This document shows, piece by piece, positions 1 to 6,508 of a DNA stretch of 8,281 bases. Origin of the DNA: Caldilineaceae bacterium (GTDB lineage: Bacteria; Chloroflexota; Anaerolineae; Caldilineales; Caldilineaceae); assembly GCA_026645635.1 (NCBI GenBank), contig JAPKMV010000124.1, forward strand, positions 1 to 8,281, read 5' to 3'. How positions within the stretch are numbered: the first letter of the stretch is position 1; every line of letters starts with the position of its first letter. The notes under the pieces are model-generated. The model was not told the DNA's origin. It was given only the letters and a program-made list of their open reading frames with translations, and ran no database searches. Position numbers and translations under genes: made by a program.

Positions 1-935
1 GGATCTACACCGAAGACAATCTGGCCGATTACCACGCCAGTTGGCCGATGGTCGTCCTGGTCGCCTTGCTGCCGCTCCTGGTGATCGGCGCGTGGCTGGG
101 TGAAACCAGCCATGATCCCCATTACGGCAACCCGGAATCTGGGTATCGCGCTGCGCTGCGCGATCTTTGCGCCATTGCCTCCGGCGCGGATGCCATGGTC
201 AACGTGGCAGCGGCCGGCTACCAGATTCCCATGAACTGGATGCCGTCCGAATGTGCGACGCCGCTGCCGGTGTACGGCTACGCCCCCAACAGTCTGCGCT
301 ATCCTGAGGCGGAGCAGGTGCTGCGCCAGGTTGGCGCCGAGAACGACCGCATCTTCTTTATCACCTTCGGGGTGCAGGCCAGCGACCCGGACAACACGGT
401 CGAACAGTGGCTGGCGAACAACGCATTCAAGGCGACCGACGACTGGTATGACACGTTCCGGTTGGTGCAATATGCCACACCGCTGCGCCTGACCAACGTC
501 ACCGAGCAGCCGATCAACAAGGCGCTCCTGGGGCGCCGCGCCGAACAGGTGACGATCGTCAGCGCCCGCGCGCCGTCGGTGGCGCCTGCCGGCAAGCCGA
601 TCCCCATCGAGATCACCTATCGGCTGGAAGCGCCGACCGATCAGAACTTGCGCTGGTTCGTTCAGTTGCTCAGCGACCAGAACATCCCCCTGGCGCTGTT
701 GGACACAGGGCCGGACGACAACTACCAGGTCTTTAGCGCGCTGCCTGCACAGCAGAACCTGGTCGAACGCGCCGGGCTGCTGGTCCCGGCCAATACACCC
801 CAGGGCGAATACCGCCTCATCGCCGGCCTCTCCAACCCAGACGATGCCGGTGCACGCCTGATCACCATCGACGGGCCGGACTGGATCGAGCTGGGCACGA
901 TGCGCGTCGTCGGCAGTCAGGCCGAAGCGGAGTAG
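1..935 (+). CDS. GT39-like membrane glycosyltransferase, C-terminal part (5' truncated)
   Basis: The reading frame is open from base 3 and runs off the left edge, so only the last 310 residues are visible, ending at TAG 933-935. The fragment opens with a short loop and one hydrophobic helix (VVLVALLPLLVIGAWLG, about residues 17-33), then about 270 hydrophilic residues. In this soluble part an alpha/beta segment (motif DRIFFITFGVQ, then a W-rich stretch ending FRLVQYATP) is followed by a beta-rich domain with alternating strands and a late GEYRLIAGL motif. The last membrane helix followed by an extracytoplasmic tail is the usual design of bacterial GT-C (GT39/ArnT-like) glycosyltransferases, which move sugars from polyprenyl-phosphate carriers onto surface acceptors. 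The N-terminal catalytic half with its acidic motif is outside the window, so activity and substrate are inferred. The YfhO-family gene starts 7 bases downstream, suggesting an operon. Another polytopic surface-polymer protein is the main alternative. Confidence 0.65.
   Translation, partial: IYTEDNLADYHASWPMVVLVALLPLLVIGAWLGETSHDPHYGNPESGYRAALRDLCAIASGADAMVNVAAAGYQIPMNWMPSECATPLPVYGYAPNSLRYPEAEQVLRQVGAENDRIFFITFGVQASDPDNTVEQWLANNAFKATDDWYDTFRLVQYATPLRLTNVTEQPINKALLGRRAEQVTIVSARAPSVAPAGKPIPIEITYRLEAPTDQNLRWFVQLLSDQNIPLALLDTGPDDNYQVFSALPAQQNLVERAGLLVPANTPQGEYRLIAGLSNPDDAGARLITIDGPDWIELGTMRVVGSQAEAE
929..932 (+). promoter_or_regulatory. Shine-Dalgarno-like GGAG for the YfhO-family gene
   Basis: GGAG lies inside the last codons of the upstream glycosyltransferase gene, 10 bases before GTG 943. 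This supports the GTG start and suggests translational coupling, because the upstream TAG sits between the ribosome-binding site and the start codon. The spacing is slightly long, so support is moderate. Confidence 0.45.
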
Positions 936-942
936 CTGCGCC

Positions 943-3333
943 GTGAGCAAGCCGCCAGGGGCCAGGGGCGAGGGGCGAGGGGCGAGGGGCGGCCGGACGC
1001 AATGGCGCGGCTGGCTGCACCCAGGATGGCGGCGCGCCCTGCTCATGTACGCGGGGCTGGCCGCGCTCTTCCACCTGCCGATCCTGCTCGGTCTGCGCAC
1101 CTTTCCCGACGGCGACTTCACCCATCACTTTCTGCCTTTCAGCCAGTTCCTCCAGCGGGAGGCGCTGGCAGGGCGGCTGCCTATATGGAACCCCTACACC
1201 TATGCCGGCCACCCGTTCCTTGCCGACGTGCAGGCCGCGGTTTTCTATCCTGTCGGCGATCTCCTGCTGCTGGTCACGCTCTGGGCGACGGAGGCCGGCG
1301 CCCGCCTCTACTTCTTGCAGGTCGAAGCGGTGCTGCACATCGTCCTCGCCGGCTTCTTCACCTATTTGCTGGTGCGTGATCTGACCGGCAACCGCGGCGC
1401 GGCGTTCCTGGCGGGCGCGGTCTTCTCCGGCTATTTGACCGGCTATCCGCCGGTGCAACTGGCGGTGCTGCGCACAGCAGTCTGGCTGCCGCTGCTGCTC
1501 TGGACACTCTTTCACGCCTCGGCGCGGCCGGGCCGCTGGGGCTGGTGGATCGCCGCAGGAGTGACGGCCGCGGTGATGTGGCTGGCGGGGCACCCGCAGA
1601 CCTTTCTCTTTGCGGTCTATGCGGCCGGCGCGTGGCTGATCTTCCTGTTGGTTGGGGCCGGGCGCCGGGCGCAGCAGACCGCAATGCACATCGCGGCGTG
1701 GGGATTGTTCACCGGCGCGGGAATGCTGCTCGCCGGTGTGGTGGCGTTGGGTCTGACCGCCATGCAGTGGCTGCCAAGCCTGGAGTATGTCGGGCTGAGC
1801 GTGCGCGCCGACACCGCCTACGCCTTCGTCAGCGGCGGCTTTCCGCTGCAAGACACCTGGCAGTTGATCCTGCCCGGCGTGCTGACGTTTTACTCGCCGC
1901 TCTACGTGGGGGTGGCCGCGCTGGGGCTGGCGATGGTGGCGATCTTTGGGCAGCGCGCGGCCGCCGGCGCCCAGGACGGAGTCGCGCACGGCGGCATCTG
2001 GTTCTTCTGCGGCGTCACGCTGTTCGCCCTGCTGGCTTCCTATGGCGACAATGGCCCGCTCTATCCGCTGCTGTACCGGGTCGCACCCGGTTGGAACTTG
2101 TTCCGTGGCCAGGAACGCGCCGCCTACCTGGTGGCCTTCGCGTTGAGCGTGCTGGCCGGCTATGGTGCGGCGTTGGCGCCGATTCTGCGCCAGCGCACTC
2201 GCGCCCGGATTGCAACGGTGTACGCCGGCGCAATCATCGGCGGCGTCTATGCGTTTGGGCTGCTCTGGCAACTGCCGGGGCACACGACGATGGGCGAGTG
2301 GCGCTACCTGCTGCTGGCCGCGGCGACGATTGCACTGGCGACCGGCTTCGCCATGCTGCTGCGCTGGCCGGGCTGGAGCAACCGGCGCAGTGCGCTGCTG
2401 GCCGCGCTGGTGATCGGCAACCTCTTTGTCGTCAACTTTGGGACGAACCTCAGCGACTTTGATCCCGTGCGCAAGACGCTGCCGCCGCCGGAAGTAGCAG
2501 CACTGCAAGCTGCCGTGGCAGAGACATCCAATCTGGGCAGCCCGGGGCGCGTCTATAACGAGTTTCGCGTCTACGAGGATTACGGCATGAGCGCGTCCAT
2601 CGAAGACGTGTGGGGCGCCAGCCCGCTGCGCCTGGCGCGCTATGCTTTGCTCTTCGACGCCTTTCCCCTCGACCGCATGTGGCGGCTGACCGGCGTCGAT
2701 CATGTGCTGACCTGGCGCCGCGAGTTGTTCGCGCCAAGCACGCTGCTGGCAGAATTTCCCCAGGCGACCGACACCACCTATCTGCATCGGCTGGCCAAGC
2801 CGAACCCGCGGGCCTGGCTGTTGGGGCAGGTGCGCACGGCCGACGACACAGCGGCGGCGCAGCTCCTGGCCAACCACGCGTTCGACCTGGAGCGGATCGC
2901 GCTGCTGCCCGGGGAGAACAATGAAGAAGTCCGCGGTGAAGGAAGCACCGGCGCAGTGACGCTGGCGCAGATCGCGCCGGCTCACCTGCGCGTCAGCGTG
3001 GCAAGTGAGACGGGCGGTCTGCTGCTGGTTGCCGAAAACTGGATGCCAGGCTGGCAGGTGGAGGGCGCAACTTGCGGCGCCGATGCTGCGCCCTGCCCCG
3101 CCGGCGTCTGGCGGCCGGCGAACCTGCCCTACCTGACGCCGGTGCGCGCCGATCTTACGCTGGTGGGCGTGCCCGTGCCTGCCGGCCAGGTCGCCTTCGA
3201 CCTGGTCTATCGGCCCGACAGTGTGCGCATTGGGTTGTGGCTTGCAGGGGGGACAGCACTGGCACTGCTCTTGCTCGGGCTGTGGGCGGCGGCGCGGCGC
3301 TTGCAGCAACCCGCTGGGGCGGTAGGGCGATAG
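943..3333 (+). CDS. YfhO-family polytopic membrane protein (GT-C-like)
   Basis: A 796-residue integral membrane protein of normal length for the YfhO family, which is linked to glycosylation of surface polymers such as lipoteichoic acid and is structurally related to GT-C glycosyltransferases. Family hallmarks are an extracytoplasmic loop after the first helix with acidic and aromatic residues (FPDGDFTHHFLPF, about 54-66), then LPIWNPYTYAGHPFLADVQ (79-97) and AVFYP; GHPQT at 216-220; QWLPSLEY at 275-282; and RGQERAAYLV at 388-397. About a dozen hydrophobic helices span residues 33-500. A soluble region (about 505-760) contains VAENWMPGWQV (696-706), the YfhO C-terminal signature, before a final helix at about 763-782. 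GTG 943 was chosen for its GGAG and short distance from the upstream stop. However, residues 5-18 (rich in G and R) are encoded by a heptamer repeat, and an in-frame ATG at 1045 (residue 35) just before the first helix is an alternative start. The sugar transferred is unknown. Confidence 0.8.
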   Translation: MSKPPGARGEGRGARGGRTQWRGWLHPGWRRALLMYAGLAALFHLPILLGLRTFPDGDFTHHFLPFSQFLQREALAGRLPIWNPYTYAGHPFLADVQAAVFYPVGDLLLLVTLWATEAGARLYFLQVEAVLHIVLAGFFTYLLVRDLTGNRGAAFLAGAVFSGYLTGYPPVQLAVLRTAVWLPLLLWTLFHASARPGRWGWWIAAGVTAAVMWLAGHPQTFLFAVYAAGAWLIFLLVGAGRRAQQTAMHIAAWGLFTGAGMLLAGVVALGLTAMQWLPSLEYVGLSVRADTAYAFVSGGFPLQDTWQLILPGVLTFYSPLYVGVAALGLAMVAIFGQRAAAGAQDGVAHGGIWFFCGVTLFALLASYGDNGPLYPLLYRVAPGWNLFRGQERAAYLVAFALSVLAGYGAALAPILRQRTRARIATVYAGAIIGGVYAFGLLWQLPGHTTMGEWRYLLLAAATIALATGFAMLLRWPGWSNRRSALLAALVIGNLFVVNFGTNLSDFDPVRKTLPPPEVAALQAAVAETSNLGSPGRVYNEFRVYEDYGMSASIEDVWGASPLRLARYALLFDAFPLDRMWRLTGVDHVLTWRRELFAPSTLLAEFPQATDTTYLHRLAKPNPRAWLLGQVRTADDTAAAQLLANHAFDLERIALLPGENNEEVRGEGSTGAVTLAQIAPAHLRVSVASETGGLLLVAENWMPGWQVEGATCGADAAPCPAGVWRPANLPYLTPVRADLTLVGVPVPAGQVAFDLVYRPDSVRIGLWLAGGTALALLLLGLWAAARRLQQPAGAVGR
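954..988 (+). repeat. Heptamer tandem repeat GC(C/G)AGGG x5, G-quadruplex motif
   Basis: Five contiguous heptamers are present: GCCAGGG twice (954-967) and GCGAGGG three times (968-988). Together with the next base they give five GGGG runs at 958-961, 965-968, 972-975, 979-982 and 986-989, each separated by exactly three bases. That is a canonical G-quadruplex pattern on the strand matching the mRNA. The repeat starts 11 bases after the GTG start of the YfhO-family gene and is translated as a low-complexity Gly/Arg segment unlike the rest of the protein, which suggests repeat expansion into the gene's 5' end. Confidence 0.9.
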
Positions 3334-3451
3334 GCGACAGCAGTGCATCCCCGCACGGCCTATTCTGCGGCAAAATTAGCTCCGTTGTAGCAGTACGCCC
3401 AGAACGCCTGCGTTACGGCGCGTCAGCTTACGTGGGACTTGACAGGGTAAG
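3334..3451. other. Convergent intergenic gap, no clear terminator
   Basis: This 118-base gap separates the plus-strand YfhO-family gene from the minus-strand DUF4143 ATPase gene. I found only very short inverted repeats (GTGC/GCAC near 3343-3356; CGCC/GGCG near 3411-3426) and no U-rich run after a stem on either strand. There is no convincing rho-independent terminator, promoter or small gene. The two transcripts may end by Rho or overlap. Confidence 0.5.
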
Positions 3452-4789
3452 TCATGAATGCTCCTCCAGCGTGTCGCCCAACAGCCAGGCCGCGGCCGGC
3501 TGCCAGTATACGGCGGGTGGCAAGGTGGCAGCCGGCGGCAGCGGCGCCAGGGTCAGCAGCAGCGGCGTCGCCGCCGGATAGAGCGCCGCTGCCTCTGCCA
3601 ACGCCCGCACCTCCCGCACCAGGGTCGATGGCTCGTCTGCGTCAGCACACACTTGCAGCAGCCAGGCGGACCCGTCGGGCAGTTGGGCATAGAAATCCAC
3701 TTCATAGCCGGCTGGCGTACGGACATAGTGCACGGTCGCCCCACGGCGCTCCAGTTCGATGACCACGGCCGTTTCCAACGCCTGCCCCAGGTTGGCGCGC
3801 CCGCTGCGTTCGAAGACGGGGATCAAGCCGGGGTCCACCGGATAGGCTTTGCGCGGGTTGACCATACGCTGGCGTTCGGAGGCCGTGTAGAGGCTGACTG
3901 TTCGCACCAGGAAGGCATCCTCCAGGTGGCTGAGGTAGGCGTGTATGGTGTCCTTGCCCACGGGAATGCCCTGCGAGCGCAGCGCATCATAGAACTTCTG
4001 GACACTGAAAGGCGCCGCCGGAGTGCTCAGCAGATGGCGCAGCAGCCAGCGCAGCGCCGTGATGTTGGTCACCTGGTGGCGTTCCACGACGTCGCGCAGC
4101 AGCGCAATATCCACATAGCCGCGCAGCAGGCTGGCGCGGTCGCGGTCGTTCGCGCCCTGTGCTTCGGGAAAACCACCAAGCCGCAGATAGTCGTGCAGCG
4201 CCTTGTCGAGCAGCGAACGCGCAGCCTTGGGCAGCATCGCCAGCGCCCGGTCCGGTTCTGCGCCCGCATGACGCAGCGCCTCACGCCAGCTGAAGGGATG
4301 CACCAGCACCTCCATGCCGCGCCCGCGCAGGCTGGTCGCGACTTCCCGGCTGAGCAGGCGGGCGGACGAACCGGAGATGAACAGGTCGATCGCTTCGCTA
4401 TCGAGCAGACGGCGCACGAAGCTTTCCCACCCCGGAACATTCTGAATCTCATCCAAGAAGAAGGTCACCCGGCGCCGGTCGCGCCATTCCGGGTGCAGGC
4501 GGTAATAGGTTTCTGGCAGCAACTGCAAATCGCTCGCCTGCATGCCGGCCAGCCGTTCGTCCTCGAAGTTGAAGTAGAGCAGCGCTGCCCGCGGTGCACC
4601 GGCCGCCATGCGTTCGCGCAGACACTGCCACAGGAAATAGGTCTTGCCTGCCCGCCGCATCCCGATCACGGCCAGCGCCTTGCCGCCAAGGGCGGGCACG
4701 TAAACCGTGCGCGGCGTCAGTGCGGGTGGCGTCGCCGCCAACCCATCGGCGATCTTTTGTTGCACCGTTACCGCAAATTGTCCGTTCAT
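3452..4789 (-). CDS. AAA_14/DUF4143 family ATP-binding protein
   Basis: A 445-residue soluble protein of typical family length. The N-terminal AAA domain (about 35-200) has Walker A GMRRAGKT (43-50), Walker B VTFFLDEI (108-115) ending in the DE pair, and a SGSS polar motif (139-142) at the sensor position. The family signature GGFPEA is at 205-210. A helical winged-helix-like region (about 240-300) precedes the DUF4143 C-terminal domain, which resembles the PD-(D/E)XK fold: a helix with E338/E345, then GYEVDF (361-366) and LLQVC (377-381). Where a nuclease would have E-x-K this protein has Q-V-C, so it is unlikely to cut DNA; as I recall, a QVC form is common in one subfamily. The cellular role of the family is largely undefined. 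Start ATG 4787-4789 gives a complete domain and is preceded by a strong AT-rich promoter region instead of a Shine-Dalgarno site. The gene appears to be transcribed alone. Confidence 0.93.
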   Translation of the reverse strand: MNGQFAVTVQQKIADGLAATPPALTPRTVYVPALGGKALAVIGMRRAGKTYFLWQCLRERMAAGAPRAALLYFNFEDERLAGMQASDLQLLPETYYRLHPEWRDRRRVTFFLDEIQNVPGWESFVRRLLDSEAIDLFISGSSARLLSREVATSLRGRGMEVLVHPFSWREALRHAGAEPDRALAMLPKAARSLLDKALHDYLRLGGFPEAQGANDRDRASLLRGYVDIALLRDVVERHQVTNITALRWLLRHLLSTPAAPFSVQKFYDALRSQGIPVGKDTIHAYLSHLEDAFLVRTVSLYTASERQRMVNPRKAYPVDPGLIPVFERSGRANLGQALETAVVIELERRGATVHYVRTPAGYEVDFYAQLPDGSAWLLQVCADADEPSTLVREVRALAEAAALYPAATPLLLTLAPLPPAATLPPAVYWQPAAAWLLGDTLEEHS

Positions 4790-4836
4790 AAAGGATAATT
4801 TACGCCAAATTTATCCTTATTGCAAGGATAAATCAA
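4790..4836 (-). promoter_or_regulatory. Promoter/operator with three AAGGATAA half-sites
   Basis: This is an AT-rich island in GC-rich DNA directly upstream of the DUF4143 ATPase start. A perfect inverted repeat has 10-base arms ATTTATCCTT (4809-4818) and AAGGATAAAT (4824-4833) around a 5-base spacer. A third copy, AAGGATAA (4791-4798), sits against the start codon, 33 bases from its direct-repeat partner at 4824-4831. Read on the minus strand there are two promoter candidates: TTGATT (4836-4831), 17 bases, TAAATT (4813-4808); and TTGCAA (4825-4820), 17 bases, TAAATT (4802-4797). The second would start transcription about at the A of the ATG, giving a leaderless message. No Shine-Dalgarno sequence is visible, which fits that. 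The half-sites overlap both promoters, so a repressor, possibly the gene's own product or the adjacent regulator, could control it. Repeats and spacings are seen directly; function is inferred. Confidence 0.6.
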
Positions 4837-4858
4837 TGGTGACGCTCTGGCAATCTCA

Positions 4859-5479
4859 CTACAACAAAATCAACCCCGCGCGCATCGCCCGCACCACGGC
4901 CTCGGTGCGGCTCTGCGCGCCCAGCTTGCCCAGCACCGCGTTGACGTGAAACTTCACCGTGTGCTCGGAGATCGCCAGGTCACGGGCGATCTGCTTGTTC
5001 GACAGCCCCTCCGCCATGCGCCGCAGCACATCGAGTTCACGCGCCGAAAGCGGCTCGACCAGCGCTGCGGCGTCCGCCGTCGTGTCGGGCAGCGCAACCA
5101 GGCTCTCGCCGAAGACCAGCAACCCCTGTGCGACGGCGCCCACTGCCGCGGCGATCTGCGCGCCGTCTACGTCGCGCGCCAGCAGCCCGCGCGCACCCGC
5201 CGCGCGGACAGCGCCCGCCGCGGATGGCGTGGCCAGCAGCGCCACCACCGGCGTCTCGTACCCGTCGGCAAAACCACTCAGCGCGTCGAGCAGCCGCGCC
5301 GGCTCCCAGCCCAAATCCCAAACGACCACATCAGGCAGAAAAGCACGCAGCGCGGCAGCCAGGTCGCCACTGTCGGTTTGGCCGGCCACTGTCACCGTTG
5401 GTTGCCCGGCCAGGAGCGCACCCAGCCCCGCCCGCGCCAGCGGGTCATCGGCCACGAGGAGGAGTTGAATCTGTGCCAT
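4859..5479 (-). CDS. NarL/LuxR-family response regulator with atypical receiver
   Basis: A 206-residue two-domain transcription regulator of usual NarL/FixJ length. The receiver domain (about 3-118) keeps the acidic pair D11-D12 and the phosphoacceptor-position D55 in VVVWDLG. The switch Ser/Thr expected after the beta-4 strand is replaced by Leu (L82 in PVVALLA), and the conserved Lys of the usual LLKD motif is Arg (R102 in LLARD). The C-terminal LuxR-type helix-turn-helix (about 143-206) is intact: LSARELDVLRRMAEGLSNKQIA, with recognition helix SEHTVKFHV (171-179). The DNA-binding half should therefore work normally, while phosphorylation-driven switching may be altered. No histidine kinase is present in the window, so it is an orphan here. 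It lies 92 bases downstream of the EamA gene across a tandem repeat array, and upstream of the ATPase promoter. ATG 5477-5479 begins directly at the first receiver strand; its Shine-Dalgarno is weak (GGAA). Confidence 0.94.
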   Translation of the reverse strand: MAQIQLLLVADDPLARAGLGALLAGQPTVTVAGQTDSGDLAAALRAFLPDVVVWDLGWEPARLLDALSGFADGYETPVVALLATPSAAGAVRAAGARGLLARDVDGAQIAAAVGAVAQGLLVFGESLVALPDTTADAAALVEPLSARELDVLRRMAEGLSNKQIARDLAISEHTVKFHVNAVLGKLGAQSRTEAVVRAMRAGLILL

Positions 5480-5493
5480 CTTTGTTCCAGACA

Positions 5494-5574
5494 GTGATGA
5501 GGTGATGAGGTGAGAGGGTGAAAACTCCCTCTCACCCTCTCACCCTCTCACCCTCTCACCCTCTCACCCCCTCA
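5494..5574. repeat. 8-base tandem repeat array with opposing inverted arm
   Basis: On the plus strand CCCTCTCA is repeated five times perfectly (5527-5566), followed by a one-mismatch sixth copy CCCCCTCA (5567-5574) that contains the EamA stop codon. On the other side of a short spacer are GTGATGAG twice (5494-5509) and GTGAGAGG (5510-5517), 8-base units in the opposite sense. GGTGAGAGGG (5509-5518) pairs perfectly with CCCTCTCACC (5527-5536) around an 8-base loop. On the minus strand, the sense strand of the flanking genes, the array reads as six G-runs of three or more separated by TGAGA, a G-quadruplex pattern. There is no U-run after the hairpin, so it is not a standard terminator. It fills almost the whole gap between the EamA and regulator genes. 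Confidence 0.9.
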
Positions 5575-6498
5575 CCTTGTCCGGGCCGTACGCGCCAGAT
5601 GCAGGCCGGCAAAGATGATCGCCGCCCCAGTCACCTTGAGCACGGTCAGCGGCTCGTTCAGAAAGATGGCCGCGGCCACCGCGCCCACGACGGGAATCAG
5701 GTTGGCGTAGAGGGCAGTGCGCGCCCCACCGATGCGCTGCACACCCATGTTCCAGATCACGTAGGCCACGACGATGGCAAAGACGGCCGAATAGATCAGG
5801 CCGGCCCAGCCCCAGCCATTCACTTGCGTCCAGTCCATCGCGTACACCGCCGGCGCCCCCAACAACATCAGCGGCAGCGCGCCGATCGCCGTCGTCAGCG
5901 CCGTCACGCGCAGCGGCGTATAGACGTGCACGAGGGGCGCCCCAACGACGGCGTACAGCGCCCACAAAAACGTGCTCAGCAGCACCAGCGCATCGCCCTG
6001 CAGCCCCTGGAGGTCAAAATGCAGACCGGCCGCGCTGCCTTCGACGATGAGCACCACGCCGGCCAACGCCAGCCCGATGCCTCCCCACGCCCGCGGGGTT
6101 AGCATCTCGCGGCCCAGCATGCGGTTGATCAGCGCCACGAAGACCGGCGAGATGGCAATGATCAGCACGGCGTTGGAGGCGGAAGTGAGCGAGAGTCCAT
6201 ACAGAAAGATCGGCTGGTAGAAGCCTGTCCCCACCATCGCCGCGGCCACCAGCAGCAGCAAGTCGCGGCGGCGGATGGCCAGGCTGCGCTCCACGCTGTA
6301 GGCGACGATCAACAGCAGCGCGCCGGCCAGAGCAAAGCGCACCGCCATGAAGACCTGCGGCGGCATCTGCACGAAGATCGCCTTGACCACCACCGCATTC
6401 AGCCCCCAAATCACCGTCATTGCCAGCAGCGCGACGTCGATCGCGCCGAAGTGCGCCGCCCGCCCGCTGGAACTGCCGCCTGTCGCCACCTTGGCCAT
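5572..6498 (-). CDS. EamA/DMT-superfamily transporter
   Basis: A 308-residue inner-membrane protein with the two tandem EamA halves (about 20-152 and 168-302) and about ten hydrophobic helices, the standard drug/metabolite transporter architecture. Recognisable family features are AMTVIWGLNAVVVKA near 26-40, RFALAGALL at 54-62, a first-half segment GLSLTSASNAVLIIAISPVFVAL where helix four begins (101-123), the second-half start GDALVLLSTFLWALYAVV (168-185), and ANLIPVVGAVAAAIFLNEPLT (265-285), the conserved end of the second repeat. Members export amino acids, nucleosides, drugs or other small metabolites by proton exchange; the substrate here cannot be told. ATG 6496-6498 has a weak GCGGAA upstream. 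Its stop codon lies in the last unit of the 8-base repeat array. The DUF58 gene ends 10 bases before this start, so both are probably on one transcript. Confidence 0.93.
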   Translation of the reverse strand: MAKVATGGSSSGRAAHFGAIDVALLAMTVIWGLNAVVVKAIFVQMPPQVFMAVRFALAGALLLIVAYSVERSLAIRRRDLLLLVAAAMVGTGFYQPIFLYGLSLTSASNAVLIIAISPVFVALINRMLGREMLTPRAWGGIGLALAGVVLIVEGSAAGLHFDLQGLQGDALVLLSTFLWALYAVVGAPLVHVYTPLRVTALTTAIGALPLMLLGAPAVYAMDWTQVNGWGWAGLIYSAVFAIVVAYVIWNMGVQRIGGARTALYANLIPVVGAVAAAIFLNEPLTVLKVTGAAIIFAGLHLARTARTR

Positions 6499-6508
6499 AT
6501 TCCGCGTT

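Noticed and set aside
862..3348. 828-residue minus-strand open frame opposite the YfhO-family gene
   Set aside because: Product is dominated by Arg, Gln, His and Pro with no domain or membrane pattern, while the plus-strand frame has clear YfhO motifs. Long antisense frames are expected in GC-rich coding DNA.
3439..3444. Perfect TTGACA on the plus strand as a promoter
   Set aside because: No -10-like hexamer 16-18 bases downstream, and it points into the 3' end of an opposing gene with no plus-strand gene to serve.
3458..4798. 446-residue plus-strand open frame opposite the DUF4143 ATPase
   Set aside because: Gln/Arg/His-rich low-complexity translation with no recognisable motif; the minus strand has intact Walker motifs and DUF4143 signatures.
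4809..4833. Palindrome as a terminator for the LuxR-type regulator gene
   Set aside because: Arms are AT-rich and would form a weak stem, no U-tract follows, and position and half-site repetition fit an operator for the ATPase gene better.
5509..5536. Hairpin as a rho-independent terminator
   Set aside because: The stem is strong, but no U-run follows on either strand, so standard intrinsic termination is not supported.
5494..5574. CRISPR-like array
   Set aside because: Units are 8 bases, contiguous and without spacers; this is a simple tandem repeat.
5518..6102. Plus-strand frame beginning with a Ser-His-Pro-Leu-Thr repeat
   Set aside because: The repetitive start is only the translation of the CCCTCTCA array, and the remainder is antisense to the EamA gene.
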